Below are positions 34,217 through 43,606 of a DNA stretch of 47,881 nucleotides, one piece after another. The stretch is from NCBI RefSeq assembly GCF_002154335.2, contig NZ_MTPX02000032.1:1-47881 (forward strand). Direction: 5' to 3'. Source of the DNA: Actinomyces ruminis. Its GTDB lineage: Bacteria > Actinomycetota > Actinomycetes > Actinomycetales > Actinomycetaceae. Below the pieces are notes generated by a model that was not told the origin of the DNA, searched no databases, and worked only from the letters and a program-made list of their open reading frames with translations. Made by a program: the position numbers and the translations under genes. Numbering within the stretch: the stretch's first letter is position 1; every line of letters begins with the position of its first letter.

Positions 34217-36404
34217 TCAGTCCTCGTCGTCGGAGTCGTCGTCCTGGGCCGCGGTGGAGTTCTGCTGCGCCTGGGCGTCGTCGTCGGAGTTGCTGGTTGT
34301 CGGTGCGCCGGCGCCGAGGCTGACCTGGTTGAAGGATTCCACCGGCTCGCCGGCCAGGGCGGCGTCCATGTAGGTCTTGAACATGGGTGCGGGCAGGTCG
34401 GCGCCGTACATGGTGGCGTAGTAGCGCCCGCCGATGTATTGGCCGTTCATGGCGTAATAGCCGTCGGAGTGGCCGGTCCATATGGCGGTGGCCAGCTGCG
34501 GGGTGTAGCCGATGAACCAGGCGTTGTCCATCTTGTCGGTGGTGCCGGTCTTGCCGGCCGCGGGGCGCCCAGTAAGGGTGGCCGCCGTACCGGTGCCCTT
34601 GCTGGTCAGTACCGATTGGAGCGTGAGGGTCACCTGGTCTGCCGCGGTTGCGCTCATCACCTGGCTGCAGCTGGCCGACGGCGTACTCATCTCATTACCG
34701 TCGCGTCGGTGATCGAGTCGATGGCAATGGGGGTGCAGTACACGCCGTGGGCGGCGAAGGTCGCATAGGCGTTGGCCATGGCGATGGGCGTGGTCTCGGT
34801 GCCACCGAGCACGATGGACGGATAGGGGTCGACCGGATCCCCACTGGCCTTAGTAACGCCCATATCGGCCGCCAGCTGGGTGACGCTACACACATCCATC
34901 TGGGCGAGCATCTCGCGTAGCCGACGTTGATCGACATGGCGGTGTTGTCAATTACCGTGTGCCGGCCGTTCTCGGAGGCGTCGGCATTCTTGGGTGCCCA
35001 GGCCTCGGGGTGGAAGTCGGGGTCGCAGGAGATGTTCCAGTCGGAGGAGTAGAAGGTGCGTGGCGTGGTGTTGGTGACCGTGTACCCGGAGCGGCCCTCC
35101 TGGTACCACTCGGCCAGGGCGAAGGTCTTGAACGCCGACCCGGGCTGGAAGCCGTTCGACTCCATGCCGCCGTGCAGATAGTCGGCCGAGTAGGAGATCT
35201 GGGTGGCGGTGGGGTCGGAGCCGGTGGCATCGCCGTAGTTGGTGTTCTGGGCCATGGCCAGGATCCGGCCGGTGCCCGGCTCGATCGACACCAGTGCCGT
35301 CTTGACGTTCGACGGATCGCCGGTGGGCACGTAGGCCTGGATCGTGTCGTTAGCGTTCTTCTGCTTGGCCGGGTCCAGCGTGGTGGTGATCTCCAGGCCA
35401 CCCCGAAGCAGCAACTGGCGGCGTTCGGCCTCGGTGTCGCCGAAGATGTCGGAGTTCTCGATTTCCCCAACCACATACTCGCAGAAGTAGGCGGCCGAGC
35501 CCGCGGCCCCGCAGCCGCCCACCGAGTCGGTTACCTTCAGCAGGTCCGTGATTTGAGTGTCCAGCCCGGCCTGGTACTCCTCGGCGGTGATGAACTCTTC
35601 CTCGTACATCTTCTGCAGCACCCAGTCCATCCGGGTCTTCGCCTTGTCCGGGTACTGGACGGGATCGTACATTCCGGGGGCGTTGGTAAGACCCGCCAGG
35701 AGTGCCGCCTCAGCAACCGAAAGGTCCTTGGCAGAGTGGGAGAAGTAGTGCTGTGCGGAGGCCTCCACCCCGTAGGTAGACGGGCCGAAGGAGGCGATGT
35801 TGAGGTAGCCCTCGAGGATCTGCTGCTTGGAGTACTTCTGCTCCAGGGTGAGCGCGTACTTGATCTCCCGCAGTTTGCGGGCAACGGTAGGCGCCTTGGC
35901 GGCGGCGACGGCGGCGTCGTCGTCGTTCTGCAGGCCCGCCTCGATGAGGACGTTGCGGACATACTGCTGGGTGAGCGTGGAGGCGCCCTGCGAGCCGCCG
36001 TTGGCGTTGGAGACCACGGCACGCACAATGCCGGCCGGGTCGATGCCCTTGTGCTGGTAGAAGCGCTGGTCCTCTACGGCCACGATGGCGTTCTGCATAT
36101 TCGGGGAAATATCGTCCAGGGAGACGACGATGCGGTTCTCGGCGTAGAACTGGGCGATCTGGCTGCCGTCGGAGGCCTTGATCACCGAGACCTGGCTGGG
36201 CTCAAGGACGTTGAAGTCGTCGGGCAGCTCGTCGAAGAGCTGGGCGGAGGCGTTGGTGATCGCGGAGGCGACCCCGACGGCGGGCATGGCGAAGCCCGCC
36301 GCCAGCACTCCGCCCGCGCCGGACAGGAGCAGGAAGACCAGCAGCATCGCTACGACCTGGGCCGGGGAGGATAAGGACCTGCCGCGGGAGGAAGACTTCG
36401 ACAT
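34217..36404 (-). CDS. Class A penicillin-binding protein (transglycosylase/transpeptidase), two frame interruptions
   Basis: Bifunctional peptidoglycan synthase. It has a cytosolic head MSKSSSRGRS, one membrane helix, then the GT51 domain (IVAVEDQRFYQHKGID; GASTLTQQYVRN; LEGYLNIASFG). The transpeptidase domain has its catalytic Ser in GFQPGSAFKTF, SINVGYA and AGKTGTTDKM. Breaks occur near 34918 (GCGAGATG, repaired as GCGGAGATG) and 34690 (ATGAGATG, repaired as ATGGAGATG). The middle piece reads MLAQMDVCSVTQLAADMGVT. The C-terminus is a disordered D/Q-rich tail. Repaired length is about 729. The metallophosphoesterase follows in the same operon. Confidence 0.93.
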
Positions 36405-36663
36405 GAGGCCCACACTACGGCGAAATGGTCTGTTTGTGCACCGGGCGACGGCGGACGGCGGCTGAAAAACGCCTAAGAGGAGCGTTGCGCGGCGTCGGTG
36501 GCAGCGGTGGCTTGTGTGACGATCTCGCTGGGCCTACCGGGGCGCATGGCTCGCGCGCGGGCAACGCGCGCTGGTCAATTTGGCAAATGACCATCGGTTG
36601 GCATACCGTCTACGTGTGACCCGGCTGACATTGTAGTCGGCCGCAGCGGTAGGGGAGTGAGAA

Positions 36664-36987
36664 ATGACGAGCGACCAGACTTGGGCGGCCCGTGCGGCCT
36701 GCGCAAGCGTGCAGCCCGACAGGCTCTTCGGCAAGGGGGCGGAACAGCGCGATGCCCGTTCGCTGTGCTTCACCTGCCCGGTACGTATGGAGTGCCTGGC
36801 GGAGGCCCTGGACTCCGAGCTGAGTTTTGGTGTCTGGGGAGGACTGACCGAGCGCGAACGCCGAGCGCTGCTGCGGCGGTTCCCGGAGGTGACCGACTGG
36901 AGCGAGTGGCTGCGCCGGGAGGACGACGAGCTCGTCGCGGAGATTCACGCTCGGCGCGCTCCCCGCATTCTCGCGCGCGTGCGGTGA
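36664..36987 (+). CDS. WhiB family iron-sulfur transcriptional regulator
   Basis: A 107-residue WhiB-like protein. The four cluster cysteines are in RAACASVQPD, SLCFTCPVRMECL (Cys-x2-Cys-x5-Cys), and the typical turn is FGVWGGLTERERRALLRR. GGGGAGTG precedes the ATG. The C-terminal arm is basic (RRAPRILARVR), expected to contact DNA or sigma factor. Being next to a PBP and a WhiB-type length suggest a WhiB1/WhiB2-like role, but the paralogue cannot be fixed. The 259 bp before it contain the divergent promoters of this gene and the PBP; nothing else is seen. Confidence 0.93.
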   Translation: MTSDQTWAARAACASVQPDRLFGKGAEQRDARSLCFTCPVRMECLAEALDSELSFGVWGGLTERERRALLRRFPEVTDWSEWLRREDDELVAEIHARRAPRILARVR

Positions 36988-37119
36988 GTCCGCTGCCCGG
37001 GCGGTCGCGTCCGGCGCATGTGTGCGCGGGGACCGGTATTGCCGACCGTATGGGGTGACATTGCCGCCAAGGTCTCTGCGAGGCTTTCAGCGACAGTCAT
37101 GGGCCCATAGGCTCGGGTC

Positions 37120-37307
37120 ATGACTGATGCAACCAGCAATGCCCCGGCAACAACCCGGTGGGAGTACGCAACCGTGCCCCTGCTCGTCCACGCCACCAAG
37201 CAGATTCTTGACCAGTGGGGAGCCGACGGCTGGGAACTCGTGCAGGTGATTCCCGGCCCGAACGGTGCGGAGAACCTGGTCGCCTATCTGAAGCGGCCAT
37301 TGGCTGA
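37120..37307 (+). CDS. DUF4177 family protein, end displaced by a probable frame error
   Basis: A small protein with RWEYATVPLLVHATKQILDQ then WGADGWELVQVIPGPNGAEN and LVAYLKRP. In the raw frame it then runs on to 37632 through array D, which is not protein-like. Reading GGCCATTGG as GGCCCATTGG gives KRPIG and a stop at 37305-37307, the expected length of about 62 residues. Function is unknown; the family is often near whiB and crp in actinobacteria. No ribosome site is clear. Confidence 0.75.
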
Positions 37308-37450
37308 GGGTTCCGCGCGGTGCGGGAGTGTCGAGGAAGCAGTGACAGTAATCCTGCTGCCCGGGAAGAGGGACTCTTCGCGTTTGCCGACGTGCCGCGT
37401 GGCCTCGACCACCGCACACCGCCGCGACCACAACCCGGTTCGAAGCGCAC

Positions 37451-37604
37451 TTTGGACCCCTCGCGTCGGTTTGGACCCCTCACGTCGGTTTGGACCGCTC
37501 ATGTCGGTTTGGACCGCTCATGTGGCACACAACGGCGGTCCAAACAGGGGCAAGCGGTCCAAATGGACTTACGCGGTCCAAACAGGGGATAGCGGTCCAA
37601 ACCG
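37451..37604. repeat. Array D: inverted double array, TTTGGACC core, 19-bp period
   Basis: The left half has four TTGGACC cores at 37452, 37471, 37490 and 37509. The right half has four GGTCCAA cores at 37537, 37556, 37575 and 37594. All steps are 19 bp. The centre CACACAACG and most right-half linkers (CAGGGGATA, TGGACTTAC) match array A. It is the largest of the five arrays and lies between DUF4177 (+) and crp (-). Confidence 0.88.
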
Positions 37605-37630
37605 AAGAGCTCACCGGCGGGCATCCCCGT

Positions 37631-37668
37631 GACACGCCCGGACCGCACACACATTCACGCCGACAACC
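37631..37668. repeat. Conserved tail of array D
   Basis: 38 nt from GACACGCCCG to CGACAACC, 35 of 38 identical to 32918-32955 behind array C. It is followed 8 nt later by a perfect hairpin. Confidence 0.8.
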
Positions 37669-37676
37669 TGCAAACA

Positions 37677-37713
37677 CGCCGAAACCGACACGTCATTCGT
37701 GTCGGTTTCGGCG
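37677..37713. terminator. Strong bidirectional terminator between array D and crp
   Basis: A perfect 16-bp stem (CGCCGAAACCGACACG and its complement) with loop TCATT. It can end transcripts coming through array D on the plus strand and those from crp on the minus strand. Confidence 0.85.
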
Positions 37714-37753
37714 GGTTACTTGTGCCGTTCTCGGGGGAGAGAAGGCGTGGACG

Positions 37754-38431
37754 TCAGCGGGCGCGGCGGCGCAGGCGGTCGACGTCTAGCAGCGTTACGG
37801 CGCGTCCCTCCAGGCGGATCCAACCGCGGGAGACGAACTCCGCCAGCGACTTGTTGACCGTCTCGCGCGAGGCGCCGACCAGCTGGGCGAGCTCCTCCTG
37901 GGTGAGGTCGTGCGGCACGTGCACGCCGTCTTCCGTGCTGGAGCCGAAGCGGTCGGCGAGGTCCAGCAGGGCCTTGGCGACGCGGCCGGGCACGTCGGAG
38001 AAGACCAGGTCGGCCAGGGCCGTGTTGGTGCGGCGCAGCCGCTGGGCCAGGGCGCGCAGCATGTCCTTGGCCAGGGTGGGGTGCGTCTCGATGAAGCTCA
38101 TCAGCTGGGTGTGCTCCAGCGCCAGCAGGTCGGTGGGGGCGACCGCGGTCGCCGTGGTGGAGCGCGGACCCGGATCGAACAGGGTCAGCTCACCGACGAC
38201 CTCGCCGGGGCCGAGCACCGCCAGCAGATTCTCCCGCCCGTCGGCCGAGGCGTGGCCGAGCTTGATCTTGCCGGACAGGAGGATGTACAGGCGGTCGCCC
38301 GGGTCGCCCTCGTTGAAGAGGATCTCGCCGCGGCGCAGGGTGGTCTGCGTCATCATGTTGCGCAGTTCTTCCCGCTCCTCCGGATTCATCCCCTCAAACA
38401 ACGGGATTTTGGAGATGATGCTGTCTTCCAC
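37754..38431 (-). CDS. Crp/Fnr family transcriptional regulator (GlxR-like)
   Basis: A 225-residue regulator with a cyclic-nucleotide-binding domain (FEGMNPEEREELRNMMTQTT; FNEGDPGDRLYILLSGKIKL; GPGEVVGELTLFDPGPRSTT) and a C-terminal helix-turn-helix (LTQEELAQLVGASRETVNKS). The phosphate-binding pocket (GELTLFDPGPRST) is intact, so cAMP binding is plausible. GTG 38431 has AGGAGG upstream. A partial TGTGA-N6-TCACA site lies in its divergent promoter with nth. It is the usual actinobacterial crp-nth neighbourhood. Confidence 0.94.
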   Translation of the reverse strand: MEDSIISKIPLFEGMNPEEREELRNMMTQTTLRRGEILFNEGDPGDRLYILLSGKIKLGHASADGRENLLAVLGPGEVVGELTLFDPGPRSTTATAVAPTDLLALEHTQLMSFIETHPTLAKDMLRALAQRLRRTNTALADLVFSDVPGRVAKALLDLADRFGSSTEDGVHVPHDLTQEELAQLVGASRETVNKSLAEFVSRGWIRLEGRAVTLLDVDRLRRRAR

Positions 38432-38506
38432 GAAGGTCCTCCTGTGGTGTCGTGCGGCGGGCCCGGGAACGAGCGGGGCCTCTTACGTCATATCCTAGCC
38501 ACGGCT

Positions 38507-38522
38507 TGTGACCTGTGGCACG
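38507..38522. promoter_or_regulatory. Weak Crp-type site between crp and nth
   Basis: TGTGA-CCTGTG-GCACG: one perfect and one poor half-site of the Crp/GlxR consensus TGTGA-N6-TCACA, about 75 bp before the crp start. Autoregulation is a guess. Confidence 0.35.
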
Positions 38523-38547
38523 CCGACGAGCATTGTAGTCTCACTGT

Positions 38548-39294
38548 GTGCCAGGTCAAATCAACGAGTCTTCGGGAATGCAGGCGACGGCGTCGGGCGG
38601 GCCGGTGCCTAGGGCGGACGGGCCGACGCCCGCCCCGAGCGCGCCGAGCGCCCCGAACGATGCGGCCGTCCAGCGGGCTGCCGCCGTCGACGAAGAACTC
38701 ATCCGCCTGTATCCGGACGCCGGCTGCACCCTGGATCACGACGGTCCCTTCCAGTTGCTGGTGGCGACGGTCCTGTCCGCGCAGACCACCGACGCCCGCG
38801 TCAATACCATCACCCCGGGCCTGTTCGCCCGCTACCCGGACGCGGCCGCGCTCGCCGGCGCGGACCGGGCCGACCTGGAGACGCGGCTGCGGCCCCTGGG
38901 CATGCACCACACCCGCGCCGCGCGGCTGATCGCACTGGGTGCCGAACTGGTGGCCGCTCACGGCGGTGCGGTGCCCGCAGACCGGAAGGCGCTGGTGGCG
39001 CTGCCCGGGGTGGGGCGCAAGACCGCCAACGTGGTGCTCGGCAACGCCTTCGGCATGCCCGCGATCACGGTGGACACGCATGTGGGCCGCCTATCGCGCC
39101 GCCTGGGTTGGACGACGGCGCACGACCCGCTCGCCGTCGAACGCGATCTCGCCGCCCTATGGGCGCCGGAGCGGTGGACCGACGGCTGTCACCGCCTCAT
39201 CATGCATGGGAGGACGGTGTGCCGCGCCCGTGCGCCCCGCTGCGAGGCGTGCGTGTTAAACGCCGCCGGGCTATGCCCCCGGGTCGGCGTATGA
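38548..39294 (+). CDS. nth: Endonuclease III
   Basis: A 248-residue DNA glycosylase/AP lyase for oxidised pyrimidines. It has LVATVLSAQTTDARVN, the helix-hairpin-helix ALPGVGRKTANVVLGN with the catalytic Lys, the catalytic Asp in ITVDTHVGRLSRRL, and a 4Fe-4S cluster (Cys-x6-Cys-x2-Cys-x5-Cys in CRARAPRCEACVLNAAGLCP). The N-terminal 45 residues are a Pro/Ala-rich extension. GTG 38548 has TAGTCT 6 nt upstream and no ribosome site, which fits a leaderless mRNA; ATG 38578 is the alternative. It overlaps the end of the next gene by 95 nt, antisense. Confidence 0.95.
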   Translation: MPGQINESSGMQATASGGPVPRADGPTPAPSAPSAPNDAAVQRAAAVDEELIRLYPDAGCTLDHDGPFQLLVATVLSAQTTDARVNTITPGLFARYPDAAALAGADRADLETRLRPLGMHHTRAARLIALGAELVAAHGGAVPADRKALVALPGVGRKTANVVLGNAFGMPAITVDTHVGRLSRRLGWTTAHDPLAVERDLAALWAPERWTDGCHRLIMHGRTVCRARAPRCEACVLNAAGLCPRVGV

Positions 39295-40321
39295 ACGACG
39301 TCCCGCGGCGCCAACCGGTCCGCTGGACCCGGGCGGAGGACTGCGACTGTGGCGCGTCCTGCCGGGGCGGGGCCGCCAGCTCGGTGAGGAAGGGCAGCAG
39401 CACATCCACCAGCCGCTCCGGCGCCTCCTCCTGCGGGAAGTGCCCTACGCCGCGGATGGTCACCTGCTGCAGGACGCCGACCACATGATGAGTATCGCGG
39501 GCGTGGGCCCGAGCGGGCTGCACCGGGTCGAACTCGCCCTGCACGGAGAGCACCGGCACCGTCGTCGGCCGGTTCAGCGTCTGCACCTCGGCGCGCGTGA
39601 GGGTGGAGCGGCGGGTGTTCTCCAGCGCGGAGCGTGCCGCGCCCGGACGCGCCAGTAGCGCGGCGTAGTATTCGGCGCCCTCGGTGACCAGGGGGCGCGT
39701 GGCCGGGGCCGCCCACGAGCGCAGTAGCCGCTCGACGCCCGCCGTCGTCCTCAGGCTGCGTTCGGGCAGCAGCGGCACATTGAAGAACAGGTGCTGCACC
39801 GCCGAGCCCATGACGTTGCGCATGGGCAGGGAACGCACGGCCAGCGGATGCGGCGCGCCAATCGGTATCAGCCCCACCGTCAGCTCCGGCTCCAGACTGG
39901 CCAGCGTCCAGCCGACCTGCCCGCCGAGCCCGGCGCCGACGATGATCGCATGGTCGTGTCCGAGCGCGCGTACCACGGCGGCGACGTCCCGGGCGAGTGT
40001 GACCAGGTCGTAGCCCGACGGCGGGCGGTCGGAGCCACCGAAGCCGCGCAGGTCGACGGCGATCACGCGGTGGCCGGCGTCCGCCAGTGCCGGGATCACG
40101 TGTCGCCACGTCCACCAGCACTCGGGGAAGCCATGCAGCAGGAGAACCGGATGGCCGGCCGGCACGGCAGTCTCGGGGCCACGTGAGGCTGATGGGGCCG
40201 GGCGTGGGACGGCGGAGGTCAGGGGAGCCTCGGGGCCGGCCAGGACGACGTGGAAACGGGTACCGCCGGCGGTGACGTGGCGGTGGGTCCACGGTCCGGG
40301 ACGAGTCACGGTGGCTTGCAC
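39200..40321 (-). CDS. Alpha/beta hydrolase, epoxide-hydrolase-like, nucleophile replaced by Gly
   Basis: A 373-residue alpha/beta-hydrolase with LLLHGFPECWWTWRHVIPAL, VDLRGFGGSDRPPSGYD, the acid in VQGEFDPVQ and the His in IRGVGHFPQEEAPERLVD. The nucleophile elbow is VGAGLGGQVGW, so the position of the usual Asp or Ser (G131) is glycine. I recall Gly-elbow relatives in the same nth neighbourhood of other actinobacteria, suggesting a non-hydrolytic or differently acting subgroup. The last 40 residues (RTGWRRGTSFIRRPGG) are Arg-rich and antisense to nth, so the true end may be earlier or frame-shifted. It starts with GTG. Confidence 0.85.
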   Translation of the reverse strand: MQATVTRPGPWTHRHVTAGGTRFHVVLAGPEAPLTSAVPRPAPSASRGPETAVPAGHPVLLLHGFPECWWTWRHVIPALADAGHRVIAVDLRGFGGSDRPPSGYDLVTLARDVAAVVRALGHDHAIIVGAGLGGQVGWTLASLEPELTVGLIPIGAPHPLAVRSLPMRNVMGSAVQHLFFNVPLLPERSLRTTAGVERLLRSWAAPATRPLVTEGAEYYAALLARPGAARSALENTRRSTLTRAEVQTLNRPTTVPVLSVQGEFDPVQPARAHARDTHHVVGVLQQVTIRGVGHFPQEEAPERLVDVLLPFLTELAAPPRQDAPQSQSSARVQRTGWRRGTSFIRRPGGIARRRLTRTPRSGAHGRGTPSSHA

Positions 40322-40420
40322 ACCGGCAGCCTACTGGCAAGACGGCCGCACCCGCTCGATCTGTGGCCGCTCCTCGCCTAGGTCGGTATCGCAGCAACGA
40401 AGCTCGTTGAGCCCAGCGGC

Positions 40421-40744
40421 TCAGGCCATCAGCAGCGAGGCCGCCACGTAGACGGCGGTGCCTCCCACCAGCGACAGGCCCATCGCCCGGCGCCACAGGT
40501 GCAGTGCGGCGGTGGCGCCGATGCCGACGACGGCGGGCAGCCAGGTGGCCGGGGCGGTGGTCACGCCGTCGAGTGTGTAGGCCACCAGCACGATCATGAC
40601 GCCCAGCGGCATGGCGTCGCCGAGGAAGGTCAGCAGCGGTACCCGGCCGCGCCCGCGCAGGAGCACGAAGGGCGCGATACGGCAGCCGTAGGTAATGGCC
40701 GCCACCACCACAACGGTCAGCGCCAGTTGGGAGTTGGTCAGCAT
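40421..40744 (-). CDS. azlD: Branched-chain amino acid transport protein AzlD
   Basis: A 107-residue protein with four helices, the small subunit of the AzlCD exporter. It has the family start LALTVVVVAAITYGCRIAPF and the motif DAMPLGVMIVLVAYTL. It overlaps the end of azlC by 7 nt, so the two are translated together. Confidence 0.92.
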   Translation of the reverse strand: MLTNSQLALTVVVVAAITYGCRIAPFVLLRGRGRVPLLTFLGDAMPLGVMIVLVAYTLDGVTTAPATWLPAVVGIGATAALHLWRRAMGLSLVGGTAVYVAASLLMA

Positions 40745-41520
40745 CGGTGCGCCTCCTCGCCGGCGGGACGGGCGGCACGCTGCCGCCAGGTGTACAGCGC
40801 GATCAGGGCGACCGCGAGGGTGCCCAGGGCGCTGAGCAGGGCCGCCGAACCGCCCACCGCCAGTCCGACGGCGCCGGCCACGAACCCGATCAGCAGCACC
40901 GCCAGGTCCGGGTGGGAGCGCCAGTTCTCAATCGCCAGGACCACGAACAGCGCCGTCAGCACGAAGCCGAGCAGCTCCACCCGCTCGCCGACTAGGGCCG
41001 CCAGGCCGGTGCCCGCAAGCGCCCCCGCGGTGGTACCGGAAATCCATGCGCTGTGGCTCATGGCCTCGACGGTGACGATGTAGCGTCCGCTCATCGCCGC
41101 CCGCTCCCGCGACGCCAGCAGGGCATACACCTCGTCGGTGATGGCGTGGATCGCGTACAGGCGGGTCGCCAGGCGGCCGCGCACTCGGTCCAGTGGGAAC
41201 CCCAGCCCGTAGAAGACGTGCCGGCCAGACACGAACAGCGTAGAGGCGGCGATTGCGGCCAGCGGCTCCCCGGCGCCGGCCAGCGGTACCAGCAGCATCT
41301 GCATGGTGCCGGAGTAGATGAGCACGCTCCACAGCGGCGCCCACCACCAGTCCAGGCCCTCGGCGACCAGCAGCAGGCCTGCCGCCAGGCCGAGCGTGAT
41401 GTAACCGATGACGACCGGTACGGCGTCGCGGGCGGCGTCACGCCTCGTCGCCATCTGCGACGCCGGGCGAGGCGTGGATGACGGGCGTGGGCCGGCGGGT
41501 GAGATACGGGGATCGGGCAC
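40738..41520 (-). CDS. azlC: Branched-chain amino acid exporter AzlC
   Basis: A 260-residue LIV-E family membrane protein. It has DAVPVVIGYITLGLAAGLLL, VLIYSGTMQMLLVPLAGAGE, then FVSGRHVFYGLGFPLDRVRG and YAIHAITDEVYALLASRERA, all AzlC hallmarks. GTG 41520 has TAACCT 6 nt upstream and no ribosome site, suggesting a leaderless transcript. With AzlD it exports branched-chain amino acids or analogues. Confidence 0.93.
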   Translation of the reverse strand: MPDPRISPAGPRPSSTPRPASQMATRRDAARDAVPVVIGYITLGLAAGLLLVAEGLDWWWAPLWSVLIYSGTMQMLLVPLAGAGEPLAAIAASTLFVSGRHVFYGLGFPLDRVRGRLATRLYAIHAITDEVYALLASRERAAMSGRYIVTVEAMSHSAWISGTTAGALAGTGLAALVGERVELLGFVLTALFVVLAIENWRSHPDLAVLLIGFVAGAVGLAVGGSAALLSALGTLAVALIALYTWRQRAARPAGEEAHRC

Positions 41521-41645
41521 CGGCCCAGGTTAGGCTGCTGTTGGAGGCGGGAACGCCGTTGGCTTCATGCTGAGACTGCGCCGCTGTGCGGGGGGCGGGC
41601 CGCCGGTGGACGATGGCGCCGTGGCAGGCGCGGTCGCTGCTCGGG

Positions 41646-42542
41646 TCAGTCGTGGCGGCGTCCGCGGTCGATGATCTCCTGCTCGCGCCGACCCGCGCGG
41701 CGGGCATTGTGCGAGACCACGCCAACCATGATCATGAACAGGCCGAAGGCAATGAACTTGCCGCTGACGGCATCAGCCCAGAAGTAGCTGGACAGGGATG
41801 CGCCCAGGTTCGAGTGCGCCGTCAGCCGGTCCAGGAACGGCCCGACCGAGTCGTTCATCGCCGTCGGCGCCGCCAGGAACGGCACACCGCCCAGCAGTGA
41901 GATCACGCCGACGACGAAGGACCCCAGGCTGGAGCGGCTAGCCGTCCACAACGCGATGGCGAGCACGACGGCGCCCGCGCCCAGCTCCACTAGCGCGCGC
42001 ACCGGCGTGCCGAAGGTCAGTGGGGCGGCACCGTCGACCGCAGCGGTGGCCCCAGCGTGAAAGAGGTACCAGGCCAGGGGCAGGGCGATTACCCAGACCA
42101 GTACGCCGGCCCAGTGGGCGGCGGCGCGGGACTTAGGGTGGCCGACGACGCTGGAGCCGTCCAGCAGGATGTCGTCCTCCGTACGCGGCCGGGGCCGCGC
42201 GGCGGCGGGGGCGGCGTCGACCGGCATGGGTGCGGTGTTCTGCGAGGCGGGCGATGCGTGAGTGGCCGGGGCCGGGGCGGGCTCCGGTGGGGACAGGGTG
42301 GAGGTGGCCTTCTCGTCCGGTGCGCTGGGGCTGGCGACGGAGTCTGCGGTGGCCTCCGCGGTGGCGGGGGCGGCCGCGAGATCGGCAGCGCTGGGCGCTG
42401 ATTCGGCGGCGTCCGGCGCGTCGGTGGTGCGCCCGGCTTCGGCGTCTACCTGCGCGGATGCGTGGGCCCATGCCGCGGATTCGGCATCGGGGTCGGCGGC
42501 CTGGGTCTCGGGGTCGTTTCCGGCGGTGGTGTCGGTGCTCAT
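41646..42542 (-). CDS. Uncharacterised membrane protein with long disordered N-terminus
   Basis: A 298-residue protein. Residues 1-120 are Ala/Pro/Asp-rich and disordered, ending with the short block TEDDILLDGSSVVGHPKSRA. Four hydrophobic segments follow (about 140-165, 185-205, 212-230, 262-282), and the end is basic. GGAGG precedes the ATG. I do not recognise the family. The neighbour at 42670 has a similar helix arrangement and SSLG(S/G)(F/L)V turns, so the pair may be related and function in the envelope. Confidence 0.75.
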   Translation of the reverse strand: MSTDTTAGNDPETQAADPDAESAAWAHASAQVDAEAGRTTDAPDAAESAPSAADLAAAPATAEATADSVASPSAPDEKATSTLSPPEPAPAPATHASPASQNTAPMPVDAAPAAARPRPRTEDDILLDGSSVVGHPKSRAAAHWAGVLVWVIALPLAWYLFHAGATAAVDGAAPLTFGTPVRALVELGAGAVVLAIALWTASRSSLGSFVVGVISLLGGVPFLAAPTAMNDSVGPFLDRLTAHSNLGASLSSYFWADAVSGKFIAFGLFMIMVGVVSHNARRAGRREQEIIDRGRRHD

Positions 42543-42669
42543 CGGGACCTCCTTCTACGCCCACGGTAACGGTCGGGCACCCGCCCGCGGGGAGGCGTGC
42601 CGGGGCCGTGACGAAACTCGACCGAGTAGGCGCGGGCGGAACTGGAGGGGGCGGGGTCGGCGCGGCAGG

Positions 42670-43599
42670 CTAAGCGCGCGGCGACGTTTCGCGGGAATGC
42701 AGCTCGGCGAGTTCGCCCGCCCGGCCCCGGTGACGGGCCAGGTGCGCGCCCCAGCCGACCGTGAGCAGCACGGTGCCCGTCAGCAGCAGGCTGATGCCGG
42801 TCGGGTCGTGGGGGAGCAACCGGGCCAACAGGACGGTTCCCGGCAGGTGCGGCCACACCTGCGCCAGCATTGCGGGCAGGGACAACAGCACCAGCAATGC
42901 CCCCGTGACGCGGGCCCCCAGGGTCGATCTGCCCGTCAGTGCTGCGCCCAAGACCAACAGCACCAGCGCTAGTGCGGGCCCGAGCAGAGCACCACCGAGC
43001 GCTGCTCCTGGGGATACCAGGGGCGCGTACCCGGCCGCGATCAGGGCCAGGCCGGCTCCTACTGCCACTGCCGTAAACGGGAAGGAGGCCACATGATCGC
43101 GTCGTCGCGAAGGCGGCGCCGCCGGGGTGACTCCCGGTCTCCGGTCATTTGCGCCGAGCCTTACCGACAGGCGTGCCTCCGCGCGGCCCGCGCGGCGGGC
43201 CAGGCGCATGCCCCAGGAACCTCCCAGCAGCAGTCCCGCCACGATGAGCACGGCGCCGGTGGGGATCAGGGAACGGGCCCATGCGAAGGGAGCGGCGGTG
43301 GCGCGCTCGGGACTGAGCAGGATTACGGCCTGCGCCACCAGCGCGACGATTCCCCCTACCAGACCGCCCAAAGAGGAACGCACCGCGAACAGCCACTGCG
43401 CCAGGGCGGACAGCATCAGCATGAGCAGCCCGAACACGATGATGCGCCCCAGCTGGCCGGCGGCGGAGGCCTGGGCGGTCACGCCCGCTAGGGCGAGCGT
43501 CAGCGGCGGTACCAGCAGGCCGACCACAGCGGTCAGCAGATAGTCGCCGCGGCGCGAGCGCGGCGCCGCAGTCTCGATGGAGCCAATGTCTTGCGTCAC
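42670..43599 (-). CDS. Uncharacterised multi-helix membrane protein
   Basis: A 309-residue protein with about eight hydrophobic segments in two sets of four (20-120 and 170-290) separated by a basic loop with RLGANDRRPGVTPAAPPSRR. Both sets end with ARRAGRAE- or ARHRGRAGE-like stretches, suggesting an internal duplication. It starts with GTG 43599, with TAGAAT 7 nt upstream, so probably leaderless. No family is recognised. Confidence 0.75.
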   Translation of the reverse strand: MTQDIGSIETAAPRSRRGDYLLTAVVGLLVPPLTLALAGVTAQASAAGQLGRIIVFGLLMLMLSALAQWLFAVRSSLGGLVGGIVALVAQAVILLSPERATAAPFAWARSLIPTGAVLIVAGLLLGGSWGMRLARRAGRAEARLSVRLGANDRRPGVTPAAPPSRRRDHVASFPFTAVAVGAGLALIAAGYAPLVSPGAALGGALLGPALALVLLVLGAALTGRSTLGARVTGALLVLLSLPAMLAQVWPHLPGTVLLARLLPHDPTGISLLLTGTVLLTVGWGAHLARHRGRAGELAELHSRETSPRA

Positions 43600-43606
43600 A
43601 AAGGCG

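Noticed and set aside
37451..37604. Arrays A-E as CRISPR
   Set aside because: Units are 19-20 bp with 8-10-bp linkers, halves are in opposite orientation, linkers recur between arrays, and there are no cas genes.
37308..37632. C-terminal half of the DUF4177 reading frame
   Set aside because: It is a translation of array D; a one-base repair gives a normal stop at 37307.
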